From Chirona hameri (Eukaryota; Arthropoda; Thecostraca; Balanomorpha; Balanidae): a stretch of 64,000 bases of DNA. Made by a program: the position numbers and the translations under genes. Shown piece after piece: positions 34,147 to 45,469 of the stretch; position 1 is the stretch's first letter; each line of letters starts with the position of its first letter. The notes below the pieces were generated by a model. It had not been told where the DNA came from, did no database searches, and worked only from the letters and a program-made list of their open reading frames with translations. The stretch is taken from the NCBI GenBank assembly GCA_036785665.1, contig JAXIVJ010000479.1:164190-228189 (forward strand), written 5' to 3'.

Positions 34147-34620
34147 GGACGGGGTTAGAAATGATGCCTGGAATAGGGCGGCGAGGATCCTTAGCCATAT
34201 TGGAACACTAGAACATAATTTCGTTTGCCAAGTTATAGGATGAAATCCAACAGATTTTATCTCGACGTTTTCATTCCTAGATATTTGATGCGAGTGAGCA
34301 GTCGTTTGGGTAGGTATGTGAAGATGGTGCGTTGGTCATTCAGTGGTGGCCAGTGACGACGAAGGTCTATAGAGACGGCTATCAATGAAAAGGAGAAGTG
34401 TAACACATTTTATAAAGACGAACCAATGCAATACGTTTTAACGGTATTTATGGTTGATTTGTAAAAATATGGGCAATCTGTTTACCTTGTAAAATAGGTA
34501 TACAATGATTCTAAAGAGATATGCATGCATAGTCGATTATGTGTATTATGAAATATTTAAGGGGAAAAAATCCGTGAATCGCCTACTCATAACATATTTT
34601 AGCGGGTCCCTGGTGACTAC
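34147..34620. other. Unique DNA, nothing identified
   Basis: No gene or repeat recognised. Confidence 0.4.
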
Positions 34621-34628
34621 CTTAACTT

Positions 34629-34815
34629 TCAGTTTCTCCTCAAGGCGAAACTAACTTCTAACTGCCCGTTTCTCCTCAAGGCGAAACTAACTTCTAACTA
34701 CCCGTTTCTCCTCAAGGCGAAACTAACTTCTAACTACCCGTTTCTCCTCAAGGCGAAACTAACTTCTAACTACCCGTTTCTCCTCAAGGCGCCACCGCAA
34801 CGCTTGCGGTGGTGT
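34629..34815. repeat. 36-bp minisatellite, ~5 copies, ending in a hairpin
   Basis: The unit is TTTCTCCTCAAGGCGAAACT followed by AACTTCTAACTACCCG. The last unit breaks at GGCG into CCACCGCAA-CGC-TTGCGGTGG, a 9-bp-stem hairpin. Confidence 0.9.
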
Positions 34816-36035
34816 TTTGCAATAGGTGGCCCAGTGTTATGAACTATTTTTTTCTCGGAAATGACCAAGTTGTTCACCTAAAAGTTCTTAAATACTCGAT
34901 GACTATATAATATATATTCATGGGCGAGTCCAATGCTTAAAGTTCGTCATGGACGAGACGCGTCGTAGCGTATGCAAATTGCCCACTGCGTAATATTAGT
35001 AATTATCAGTAAATGTCGTTTTTACAGCAACATAAACATTCTGAATATCACCAGTACCCACACCAAAATATTCCTAATCAATTTTCTTTCATTGTAATAC
35101 AATTTCAGTCAGTCATCGATGAAACTCGGGCGGCACCTTGGGGTTAAATGACGCGATATAACGCGAGTTTAACATAAGCCAGTCATGGAATCTTGCCTTC
35201 TCTATTCGTAAAGTTCCCAAGCTTTATTTCAAAATGGTGCTTGGCCTAGGTACACATTCCACAATCCCGTTGTAGAACTTCGAAACAAAATTTACATCTT
35301 CGTATTTACAGGCAAAAAACTTGTATTTCTCACTAAAAGCATGTACAATTTCTTACTACTTACATTTTAAACCACTTTGAAATGTCGTGGATTGTGTTGG
35401 TAAAGTCCTGCGGCCCTATACACCGCTGACAAGATATAAGCATTCCAACTTGGCATGACAGGCAACCGCCCGAAGCTCGGCTCGTCGCCCGGCTGGGCGC
35501 CATGCTGATGCCATTGGATCTAGAATAGCTCAGGTCATGAAACCTGCGCATAACGTAGACCGCCGGCGCACCATCTCAGCCGGCAAAATTGGTTCCTGTA
35601 ACTGCCATAAGAGCTGAGATCTGAGGGTGGGACGAAATCGACCTTCTCCAGTGAATGTAATTCACGATAAGAAGCCGTCCAGGGCGCGTGTTAATGTACT
35701 CGTCGTCTTGGTGTTCTGTTTGAAGCGCATTTACAGCTGCATATTTTGTCTTTGAAGTTCTATACTCGGCTCATGTCCATGATTCTGTATGTTTCTGACA
35801 ACCATTTTGTTGTTGTTGTCAAATCGCATATTTTATTTGGAGTAGTTTGTGTAGGTGGCCTTATTATTTACGGTCCTGTCCGATTTTTATTTCAGCAACA
35901 TTTTCATTTCGATCTTTATTAGTTCGCCTGTTATGTTATACATTCTTACGTCCTTCTATTGGTTCGGTGCTCTCTTAGACGAAAATAATATTATTATCTC
36001 TCACCGGAGAAGAAAATTACGCACTGGGTAGGTAC
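34816..36035. other. Unique DNA; one TTAA-linked tip
   Basis: At about 35680-35697, CCAGGGCGCGTG followed by TTAA resembles the right tip at 28.69 kb but has no visible partner. Otherwise no gene or repeat is recognised. Confidence 0.35.
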
Positions 36036-36037
36036 TT

Positions 36038-36770
36038 TCATTTCCCTTACCATACAGGTTGATCGCCCCTCCCTCCCTCTTCATTTCCCTTACCATACAG
36101 GTTGATCGTCCCTCCCTGCCTCTTCATTTCCCTTACCATACAGGTTGATCGCCCCTCCCTCCCTCTTCATTTCCCTTACCATACAGGTTGATCACCCCTC
36201 CCTCCCTCTTCATTTCCCTTACCATACAGGTTGATCGCCCTTCCCCCCTCTTCATTTCCCTTACCATACAGGTTGATCTCCCTTCCCTCCCTCTGCATGT
36301 CCCTTACCATACAGGTTGATCACCCCTCCCTCCCTCTTCATTTCCCTTACCATACAGGTTGATCGCCCCTCCCTCCCTCTTCATTTCCCTTACCATACAG
36401 GTTCATCACCCCTCCCTCCCTCTTCACTTCCCTTACCATACAGGTTGATCGCCCCTCCCTCCCTGTTCATTTCTCTTACCATACAGGTTGATCACCCCTC
36501 CCTCCCTCTTCATTTCCCTTACCATACAGGTTGATCACCCCTCCCTCCCTCTTCATTTCCCTTACCATACAGGTAGATCGCCCCTCCCTCCCTGTTCATT
36601 TCTCTTACCATACAGGTTCATCACCCCTCCCTCCCTCTTCACTTCCCTTACCATACAGGTTGATCGCCCCTCCCTCCCTGTTCATTTCTCTTACCATACA
36701 GGTTGATCACCCCTCCCTCCCTCTTCAGCTCCCGGTTGATCACCCCTCCCTCCCTCTTCAGCTCCCGGTA
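36038..36770. repeat. 43-bp minisatellite, ~16 copies plus two short units
   Basis: The unit is CATTTCCCTTACCATACAGG followed by TTGATCGCCCCTCCCTCCCT and CTT. Alternation of TTGATCGCC/TTGATCACC/TTCATCACC gives higher-order blocks. The last two units are shortened (CAGCTCCCGGTTGATC). Confidence 0.95.
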
Positions 36771-36826
36771 ATTCGATACCTACGTGGAAAATCGTTACGC
36801 TGCACGTGTCGGCAATCGAGTCGCAG

Positions 36827-37535
36827 ATGCCATTAGATGGCATCCGCGACTAATGCTGCATAAGATGGCATCCGCGACTAATGCTGCATTAGATGGCATC
36901 CGCGACTAATGCTGCATAAGATGGCATCCGCGACTAATGCTGCATAAGATGGCATCCGCGACTAATGCTGCATAAGATGGCATCCGCGACTAATGCTGCA
37001 TAAGATGGCATCCGCAACTAATGCTGCATAAGATGGTATCCGCGACTAATGCGCATAAGATGGCATCCGCGACTAATGCTGCATAAGATGGCATCCGCGA
37101 CTAATGCTGCATTAGATGGCAGATCTGCGACTAATGCTGCATAAGATGGCATCCGCGACTAATGCTGCATAAGATGGGATCCGCGACTAATGCTGCATAA
37201 GATGGCATCCGCGACTAATGCTGCATAAGATGGCATCTGCGACTAATGCTGCATTAGATGGCAGATCTGCGACTAATGCTGCATTAGATGGCATCCGCGA
37301 CTAATGCTGCATTAGATGGCAGATCTGCGACTAATGCTGCATTCGATGGCAGATCTGCGACTAATGCTGCATTAGATGTCAGATCTGCGACTAATGCTGC
37401 ATTAGATGGCAGATCTGCGACTAATGCTGCATTCGATGGCAGATCTGCGACTAATGCTGCATTAGATGGCAGATCTGCGACTAATGCTGCATTCGATGGC
37501 AGATCTGCGACTAATGCTGCATTCGATGGCATCTG
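36827..37535. repeat. 28/30-bp minisatellite, ~25 copies
   Basis: The 28-bp form has GCATCCGCGACTAATGCTGC followed by ATAAGATG. The 30-bp form replaces GCATCCGC with GCAGATCTGC and has ATTAGATG or ATTCGATG. The first two thirds are mainly the 28-bp form and the last third is almost only the 30-bp form. The 82-codon frames on both strands at 37284-37536 arise because 30 is divisible by three. Confidence 0.95.
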
Positions 37536-37880
37536 ATGAGATCGGTAGACCGATTGACGGACCGCGAAGTCGGTTCTTCACGTCTCACGTTCTGCTGAAA
37601 TGCGGCTGAAGTTAGACGCTTGACGTGAAACAAATACTGGGTGATGATTGTTATGGAGAGGAAGCCGCAATGTATTGCATACCTACCACGAAACAGGACA
37701 GTAATGTACCGGCTCCTCGGCCTAAAGGCACTTGAGACAACTGACTGGCATCGAGGATATCCGGGTTAACTGAATTGAAAATCTGCATTACCATTTGAAG
37801 AGTTTCTGCCAGTTTGTCTGTCTATGTGTCTCCCGCGACGTGCTGTGGAAATTATTGATAGCATGGGCATCGCATGGCAT
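37536..37880. other. Unique DNA between arrays
   Basis: No gene or repeat recognised. Confidence 0.4.
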
Positions 37881-37881
37881 A

Positions 37882-38030
37882 ACACATCGTGTCATATTAA
37901 CCCATGTCTTAACTTCGTGTCACATCGTGTCATATTAACCCATGTTTTAACTTCGTGTCACATCGTGTCGTATTAACCCATGTCTTAACTTCGTGTCACA
38001 TCGTGTCATATTAACCCATGTGTTAACCAT
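37882..38030. repeat. 38-bp minisatellite, ~4 copies
   Basis: The unit is ACATCGTGTCATATTAACCC followed by ATGTCTTAACTTCGTGTC. Units are nearly identical. Confidence 0.9.
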
Positions 38031-38165
38031 GGCGCTCTTCCAATTGAACACACTGGCGAGGATATTCAACTGCTTACGAGTTCATGCAAACCATGAGGGA
38101 GAATCAAGTCTTCAGCGGCCATAGGCTCTCACCTCAGTATTATGTAACAACCTGCCAACCGATAT

Positions 38166-38640
38166 GATAGCTGCGCTCGAGGCTGCGCTCCAAGCTGCAC
38201 TCCAGGCTGCGCTCCAGGCTGCGCTCAAGGCTGCGCTCCAGGCTGCGCTCAAGGCTGCGCTCAAGGCTGCGCTCCATGCTGCGCTCAAGGCTGCGCTCAA
38301 GGCTGCGCTCCAGGCTGCGCTCCAGGCTGCGCTCCAGGCTGCGCTCCAGGCTGCGCTCCAGGCTGCGCTCCAGGCTGCGCTCCAGGCTGCGCTCCAGGCT
38401 GCGCTCCAGGCGGCGCTCCAGGCTGCGCTCAAGGCTGCGCTCAAGGCTGCGCTCAAGGCTGCACTCCATGCTGGGCTCAAGGCTGCGCTCCAGGCTGCAC
38501 TCCAGGCTGCGCTCAAGGCTGCGATCCAGGCTGCGCTCCAGGCTGCGCTCAAGGCTGCGCTCAAGGCTGCGCTCCAGGCTGCGCTCAAGACTGCGCTCAA
38601 GGCTGCACTCAAGGCTGCGCTCAAGGCTGCGGCGGCTGCG
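38166..38640. repeat. 12-bp minisatellite (GGCTGCGCTCMA), ~39 copies
   Basis: Units alternate GGCTGCGCTCCA and GGCTGCGCTCAA. Open frames on both strands read as Ala-rich (KAALQAAL) or Arg/Ser/Leu-rich (RSRL) repeats. These are artefacts of a period divisible by three. Confidence 0.95.
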
Positions 38641-38931
38641 GCGATCGTGGCGCACGGAGAGCCTTCTCGCAGGCAAGAAGGGAAGAAGGGAAAAAGCTCC
38701 GTCGATAGCTACGGAACGTGATTTTAATCGAACGTGCCTCCTTTGGGGCTTCGTGGCTGCATTGGCGTATTTCCTTTACGCTCTCATCCCGCTCTTTGCC
38801 GACTAATGACGATCAGTAATGCTAACATCTTGTTAATTGCCCAATTTCAAGTGCCGCCTAAACTCATCGTTTGATAGTCTAAGTAAGTGATTCTCAAATA
38901 GGAGATAATTACCCCACTTTGGGTAATGGAG

Positions 38932-39437
38932 CAGAGTTCGTCACGAGCCGGGCTGCCCCTATGTGTCACGGGACAAGCTGACCCTGTGGGCCATGGTCCG
39001 TGCCTGGGCCGGGCCTCAACTTTATGGAAATCCCGGGCTCTGGATGGGCCGGGCTGAGAATGTTGAAGTAATGCGCGCAAGCTCAGGTCAGAGCTTAAAC
39101 ATATTTTAACCAGCAGTCCACTTCCACAGCAACACACTGTTGCTGTGGCTGTTTTTCAGGGGGGGGGGGGGGGGGTAGCATAGTTGGTTCATTGTTTCAC
39201 ATCTATAGTATAAAAGTACAAATGCTATGAAAATGATTGCAAATTTGGGGAAATAATTATATGCTTAATCTGAACAGGCCAGACCGGGCCTGGACCTCAA
39301 ATTTATGAATTTGACCGGTCCTGGTCCGGGCCTGGGCTTGGTGTTCATGGGCCGGCCCGGGCATGGTCGGGCTGGGGGTTGGTGGGCCGGCCCGGGCATG
39401 GTCGGGCTGGGGGTTGGTGGGCCCGTGACGAACACTG
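38932..39437. mobile_element. Short hAT-like element (CAG-GTTCGTCACG ends)
   Basis: CAGAGTTCGTCACGAGCC (38932 on) faces CAGTGTTCGTCACGGGCC in inverse (ending 39437). The flanks TAATGGAG and TATGGAG look like an 8-bp duplication that lost one base. The interior is rich in GGGCCGGGC and GGCCCGGGCATGG repeats (two 33-bp copies at about 39357-39423) and has a poly-G run at about 39159-39175. No transposase. Confidence 0.55.
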
Positions 39438-39653
39438 TATGGAGCCTTCAGCCGGGGGCGACGGCGATTGAGACTAAGTGAGACATCATAGCTGATATAC
39501 CTTTGATGGTGTGGATTAATATTGCAGAGTACATCTGTTCCAGTTTCAGTTTCACTGTCACCGCATCATTGCAAAGAACATCAAAACCAATTAATGCTAA
39601 ATGATGCTCAGTTTTGTGTTACGGCTTATATGCTGGGAATCACTATTTTAGAC

Positions 39654-40135
39654 TTAAAGGGAATAGGTCACCTTAAAAGTTGCCTTGAAATTCAACCATA
39701 CGGTGCATCTTGAGCTCAAAACTACGAATATGACTTTGATTTGGACAACTGATGGATATATGTGGAGAAAGAGGTAAATTTCTCTTTGTATTTCACGAGA
39801 AATCGTACGACAGCAGCTGGCGTTCTGGCTCCGCCTGACGCCAAGTACAGTCTCTGACAAGGGGCCGCCGCGCCGCCCGGGCGGCTGAGCGGATATTAAC
39901 GAGGCGTCGAGATCAGAGACTACATGCCGAGAGTGTACCTACATCCGGCGGCGAAGTTTCGCGCCCCGACCCTGGCCCGGAACAGCGGGCACACAACGGG
40001 TGTCACTAGTCCTGTGCCGAAATTACTTAACGTAGGGAGACAATTCTTTCACATAACCCATTTTTCGATCTGCTCTACAAATTTGCTGTCTCAGTTCAAA
40101 ACCCCATGTTAAAGGTGAACCTTTAACCCCTTTAA
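39654..40135. mobile_element. TTAA-flanked AGGG-ended element K3
   Basis: TTAA (39654-39657) followed by AGGGAATAGGTCACCTT faces TTAA (40132-40135) preceded, in inverse, by AGGGGTTAAAGGTTCACCTTT. The interior (ACGAATATGACTT, a GACAAGG-type GC-rich block near 39850) recurs at 42590-42770. AGGG ends with TTAA targets suggest Kolobok-like rather than piggyBac-like elements; no transposase is present to confirm this. Confidence 0.5.
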
Positions 40136-41293
40136 GCAACGGCAAACTTGTCTACTTATATTCCTGTCCCTAGATGGCACTAGTATCGAACGCCTGAAGT
40201 TATGCTGTACCGCATAGCATGAAGGGGGTAACGAGTCATTCTGGTCATCCAAAAGGGGTAACTATACCCTGGACGCCGATATTCACTGGTCTAAGTCGTA
40301 ATGCCAACAATCGACTAAAGCGAAGAGACGATAGTTTTGGAACTAAAAGAGAGTCCGAAACTTTTGGAACGACAACGCCTTCAGAGTCTTGCTCTAACCG
40401 AACTACACCACATCCATCTTCAAACTCCATGACAGTGCCGAACGTAATGGACCAGAACTATAGTCCTGTATGGAAATCAGGTCAGTATCCGAGAAGCCAA
40501 GGCACTCCCTTTAGCCCCCATTCTGACCATCCAAACACAGCTTAGCAGTTAACGGTACCCAGCGCCAATAATGTCACCTAGGACAGAGGAGGACCACATT
40601 CTATAGGCGATGCCAGGATTCTGGTGGCTTAGCCCGCAGTGAGTTGTAATGTAATGTAATTTAATGTAATGTCCGGCCTGGCAGCTGCGAAGCCGGGCCT
40701 TACGTGTTACCATAGCAACCGTGGGCCACGTGACAGGGTACAGGGTACCCATCCGATGAACTCATGCAATATCGTAACCTAAATACAATGATGTGTAGTT
40801 GTATTATTGGACCTGAACAGTACACACTGGTATGATTAGACATGTTCTGTTTAAGTTGCGTGGATGCCATGTAAAGAAATCCTGGCTTTTAAGTGAGTGG
40901 CTTCACATGACTGGCATTCCTGCCTGAGTTAGTAACTTTTATTCTTGCTAATGCTAAAAAGAATATCTCAACACTTATTTAAGCATGTCTGTACTAGTTA
41001 ACTGCGCTCTGCGCATACAGAAATTCTCGTTTTCTTTTCGAAACTGAAAATAAGTTGGGTATTCAACACTATATACTATGAGCGGAGTGGTTGGTGACAC
41101 ATAACATGTTCATAGTTTGGTAAACATTTTCAAGGATGGCAAGGGTGTTGTCTTATCTCTCACTGTTCCCAACATAATAGCAGTGATTGCACACATAGGC
41201 ATCTAAAAAATTATCGTGTACGTTGTAACAGTATAAATCTCCCAGGTTCCATATATCAGAGAAGTTAATACGATTCGAGCTGGTTGGTACCGA
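40136..41293. other. Unique DNA with an unassigned 108-codon frame
   Basis: The frame at 40219-40545 (+) is Ser/Thr/Pro-rich and resembles a disordered protein or gag-like segment, but it has no recognisable domain. A short (TAATG)n tract is at 40645-40672. I would not call a gene. Confidence 0.3.
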
Positions 41294-41888
41294 TTAAAGG
41301 GAGATAATCACATTTTTCCACAAAATGGAGTTAGCACCTGAAATCGATAGACGGGACCAAAATATATTGTAAATTCATTACATTTTGCATATAACAATTC
41401 CTACCGATAGATATTTCAAGTCATAGTTGATAAGCGTTCCACGCTTATAATCCGCAAGTATTCGGTAACGAATTCAGTAAATTAGCCTCCCTACGCATTC
41501 TTATTCATCAGGAAGCTATGCAATATGTTTCCTGCACTCTATCTTTTGGGAATATGTGCCAAACTTTTATGAACAATCATCAATCATTTGAAAAAGTGCA
41601 TTGAAATCGTCAGTTTAACAGTGGCCTATTACCTTACTTATTTAGTGTCGGCGATTTGTTTATAAGTGCCCATTCAACAACGTTGAATAGATTGATGCAA
41701 AATCGCCAGATGTTGCGCTTTCCAATAGTGGAGAGAAAATACCGATCATTAATTTTCCCAAACTTCCAACTTTGAATGGGGGAATAGTTTTATTTAATTC
41801 TTAAATTTAGATCACACCGTTTTAATACCATAATGGTAGCCAAATCAATTGCTGCTAACAAAATCAAAAGGTGATTATCTCCCTTTAA
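41294..41888. mobile_element. TTAA-flanked AGGGAGATAATCAC MITE K1
   Basis: TTAA at 41294-41297 and 41885-41888 flank AGGGAGATAATCAC and its exact inverse. The 0.6-kb AT-rich interior has no long ORF. Confidence 0.8.
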
Positions 41889-41892
41889 CCAG

Positions 41893-42563
41893 TTAAAGGG
41901 AGTGTGCCTACTGTTTTATAATGTCAAAAATATTTTGCATACGGTAAGTAGCTATTGGCTTGATTGTTGGATACGATGAAATTCACACCTGGAGCCCCTT
42001 TAGTTGAATTGTCACTTATTTTGTTGTTTGCTTATTTTTTTTCGATATCTATCAAACGATCGCCACTATAGTGATGTTATGTAAAACGGCGCACATAAGA
42101 CAATTTCGGTCACATTACGGTCATATCATGCTTGCAAGATAGAGGGACAAATTGTGCACAGTATGTTCTTGCCACTGTGAACTTTATTATGTGCAAGTTG
42201 CGTAGCTCTAAATTGATATCTTCGTCGAACAATGGCCATAAAGCGTTGCGATTGGGGGATAGACGACTGTGCGACTGCTGCTATCAGCGTGCATGAGCTA
42301 TTTTGTTTGGCCGGCAGGCTATTGGCCGGCACTAACATTATGTTAGCAGTTTTATCGATAGTTGCAGTGCTTCTAGTAGCGGAAGCCCTCTGGAGTCTAC
42401 CCGATAACTTTTGCTCCCAGCAAGTTCCTGGAGTCTTTAGAATATATCAGCAACTAGGGTGCATCTGGAGAAATAAAGTCATGGTTCAATTGATATAATT
42501 TTGTTCTATAGAACAGTGTCAATAGCCCCAAATAAGCTATATTAGTAGACACACTCCCTTTAA
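41893..42563. mobile_element. TTAA-flanked AGGGAGTGTG MITE K2
   Basis: TTAA at 41893-41896 and 42560-42563 flank AGGGAGTGTGCCTACT and a near-exact inverse (AGTAGACACACTCCCT). It lies only 4 bp (CCAG) after K1. An 88-codon frame at 42232-42498 is not recognised. Confidence 0.8.
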
Positions 42564-42800
42564 AGTGATTATCCCACCTTGAGTATCTTAAGCTGAAAAA
42601 TACGAATATGACTTCGGTTTGGGCAATTGATTGATATCCTTATTCCTTGGAGAAATCATCCAGTTTCTGTTTTGTATGACGTATGCCGTCATAAGTTTCT
42701 CACGGCCGGCTCCGCCCACTGCAGTCTCTCACAAGGGTCGGCCGCTCCGCTCGGGTGGCTGAACGGCACACTGGTATTGTCGCGGCGCCAATAGGGAGGT
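42560..42800. mobile_element. Truncated K3-like element
   Basis: Directly after the K2 target site, AGTGATTATCCCACCTTGAG, ACGAATATGACTT and GCAGTCTCTCACAAGG follow the order of K3 (39654-40135). Its left TTAA is shared with the right TTAA of K2, so K2 appears to have inserted at the very tip of this copy. The right end is missing. Confidence 0.5.
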
Positions 42801-42875
42801 ATCGACTGGGAGGTGCCGGTGTCAGAGAGTGTATCGGAGATCCCGGATATAGCGCCATACCAAACGGACGGAGAA

Positions 42876-43055
42876 GTATGGCATAACATATGGAAAATGC
42901 AAAACGGAATCCAACATTATGAGCCACTGTTTCCGGCTACAGAGGAACCAGTGATACCATTCGGTATGGCATAACATGCGAACAATGCAACACGGAATCC
43001 AACACTATGAGCCACTGTTTCCAGCTACAGAGGAACGAGTGACACCATTCGATAC
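42876..43055. repeat. 88-bp direct repeat, two copies
   Basis: GTATGGCATAACAT, ACGGAATCCAACA, TATGAGCCACTGTTTCC and TACAGAGGAAC occur in the same order at 42876-42963 and 42964-43050. Confidence 0.85.
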
Positions 43056-43069
43056 AGCAAATCTATCGG

Positions 43070-43362
43070 CTGGGAGGTATGTACTGGGAGGTATCCGCTG
43101 GGAGGTATGTACTGGGAGGTATCCGCTGGGAGGTATGTACTGGGAGGTATGTACTGGGAGGTATCGGCTGGGAGATATCGGCTGGGAGGTATGTACTGGG
43201 AGGTATCCGCTGGGAGGTATGTACTGGGAGGTATCCGCTGGGAGGTATGTACTGGGAGGTATGTACTGGGAGGTATCGGCTGGGAGATATCGGCTGGGAG
43301 GTATGTACTGGGAGGTATCCGCTGGGAGGTATGTACTGGGAGGTATCGGCTGGGAGGTAACA
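43070..43362. repeat. 14-bp minisatellite with 112-bp higher-order unit
   Basis: The basic unit is GGGAGGTATGTACT, alternating with GGGAGGTATCCGCT and GGGAGGTATCGGCT. An eight-unit block, including a variant GGGAGATATCGGCT, occurs twice 112 bp apart. Confidence 0.95.
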
Positions 43363-43434
43363 CACATCTTCAGTATGTGACTACGAGACACACACTCTCT
43401 TCTTAAGCCCATTGATCGAGCAGAGTGTGCTGCG

Positions 43435-44865
43435 AACCATGCACCTCACAACAGTCCGTATTGGTTACCAATGGTAACCAATTAATCAATGTTAACTAAG
43501 AATGTGTCGGCAATCAAACGTGACTGGTTACCATAGTTAACCAGTGTCGGAACCAGCAGCCACGTACCAGTCTGTACTGGTTACCGCGTTGATCCGACGA
43601 CGGTCTATAATGGCTACCACTGTCTGCAGTGGGAACCATACCTACATATCACAGCCATCTGTCCGTTTTGGTTACCAATGCTCTGGCGTTAATGTACGGT
43701 GGGTACCATAGTCAGTCTGTGTCGGAAAGTCAGTCTGTGTCAGTCTGTGTCAGTATAGTCAGTCTGTGTCGGAAACCATACATCACACATTGGTTTTTAT
43801 TGGTCACCTCATTGCTCCGACGTCAATCCATAGTGGTTACCATAGTCAGCCTGTGCTGGGAGACTCATATATCATACAGCCCAGGCTACACTATGCGTGA
43901 TCGTTTCGGAAAGTACGCACGGTTTTTGCAAGTTTGCGTATTTTGCGTACCGTTTTTTGACACCGTCCGGGATTTGCGTAGTATAGTGTTGAAATGGTAA
44001 TGAGACTGATCCTTTTGATGAATACGCATCAGTGCTTGAGTACTCAGGCTTAAAAGTAGTCTGGGATTTCACGTGGGTCAATACTCAATAGTTTAGGCTC
44101 CAGAGGCTACGATGGCATTTTCTTTAACAAAAAAATCGTTAATAACTTTGTATCGGTTAAACATAGATAAATAATTTTGACACCATCGTGTTTGTCTTGT
44201 CAATGCGCTTCGACAAATATTACTGGTGTCCTGGTTAGGTCAACTTCAAAATTTGACCTCAGGTCATTGTCATTTGGTGACCCAGGTATGTCATGTTGCA
44301 TTTGGGGCGATGCATCTGGATGAGACAAACACATTGGTGTCATTCGCACGTCTCTATCTATATTATATCAAGAGTTATTGACAATACAGATTTCCGGCGA
44401 TGCGCCACCAACTGTCTCAGACTACGCAATCTTGCAAAAACCGGGAAAAAGTTCAAAACTCTGAACTTTTTTGCGTACTTGCGTACTTGCGTACTTGCGT
44501 CGTTTGCAGAATTGCGTACTTCCGTGCTGCGTCTTTTGCAAGTTTGCGTGATATTTCATGCGTACTTTGCGTACTGCTCCAGTATAGCTCAGTCAATGCA
44601 TTTTCTATCAGCCGAACATTTTTAGACTACGCAAAAGACGCAAACTTGCAAAAACCGTGCGTACTTTGCGTACTATCACGCATAGTATAACCTGGGCTTA
44701 CCAGTCTGCATTGGTAACCACTGGTCCGACGTCAATCCACAGCGGTTACCATAGCCAGCCAATGATGGTTTACCATACATCACACAACAGTCTATATTGG
44801 TTGCCACTGGTCCGACGTCAATCCATAGTGCTTACCATGGCCAGCCTGTGGTGGCAGCAGCCGGG
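43435..44865. repeat. Degenerate ~90-bp satellite (GGTTACC/TCCGACGTCAATCCA), interrupted
   Basis: TCCGACGTCAATCCATAGTG, GGTTACCATAG, CAGCCTGTG and CATACATCACACA recur about every 90 bp. Clear units lie at 43820-43877 and 44699-44860, and more decayed ones from 43435. The TIR element at 43878-44698 splits one unit. Confidence 0.7.
43878..44698. mobile_element. TIR element with TAC target duplication, carrying core-B DNA
   Basis: About 70 bp at each end are inverse copies (AGCCCAGG, ACTATGCGTGAT, AAGTACGCACGG, TTTTTGCAAGTTTGCG). TAC at 43875-43877 and 44699-44701 flanks it, and neighbouring satellite units confirm a clean empty-site reading. TTGCGTAC subrepeats fill the region inside the right end. 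The centre (about 44075-44395) is core B in the same motif order as 46.7 kb but without its ends. The superfamily is unassigned (3-bp TSD). Confidence 0.8.
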
Positions 44866-44869
44866 CGCG

Positions 44870-45130
44870 GGCGGAAAACGCACCACCGCAGCCGATCGCC
44901 GACCATTGCTTTACCATCGGCTCATTGGCCTCCATCTGGACGGCGTGTATATCAGTATATCGGGACCGGACCGGACCAGGCGGGGCGTGACCGGGGGCGG
45001 GGGCGGGGGCGGGGGCGGGGGCCGCCGCTGACCCCCGCGGGGCAGAGATGAGACCGCCGCAGAGACCGGCTGACTGACAGTACGTCGCCGAGTGGTGGTC
45101 AGCCGGCGGCGTCCCCCGGGCACGTCCGAC
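44870..45130. promoter_or_regulatory. CpG-rich patch with GGGGGC repeats
   Basis: (GGGGGC)n at about 44993-45022 could form a G-quadruplex and resembles Sp1-type sites. The surrounding 250 bp are CpG-dense. No associated gene is visible. Confidence 0.35.
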
Positions 45131-45174
45131 CGCGACGGCCCCCCTTGGCAGACTGATTAGCTGAAGTGCTGTGA

Positions 45175-45467
45175 GAGACCACGTGCGGTAGGGTTACCAC
45201 TGACCGGGTTATCTGGGATACCACGCGCGGTGGGGTTACCACTGACCGGGTTTTCTGGGATACAACGCGCTGTGGGGTTACCACTGACCGGGTTATCTGG
45301 GATACCACGCGCGGTGGGGTTACCACTGACCGGGTTATCTGGGATACAACGCGCTGTGGGGTTACCACTGACCGGGTTATCTGGGATACCACGCGCGGTG
45401 GGGTTACCACTGACCGGGTTATCTGGGATACCACGCGCGGTGGGGTTACCACTGACCGGGTTATCGA
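45175..45467. repeat. 42-bp minisatellite, 7 copies
   Basis: The unit is GGGATACCACGCGCGGTGGG followed by GTTACCACTGACCGGGTTAT and CT, with an AACGCGCTG variant in alternating positions. Confidence 0.95.
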
Positions 45468-45469
45468 AG

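Noticed and set aside
36827..37535. CRISPR-like appearance of ~28-30-bp repeats
   Set aside because: Units are directly adjacent with no unique spacers, in an animal-type genome without cas genes. This is a minisatellite.
38112..38806. Ala/Leu/Lys or Arg/Ser repeat proteins, antifreeze- or histone-like in appearance
   Set aside because: These are four overlapping frames of one 12-bp satellite; composition alone produces the resemblance.
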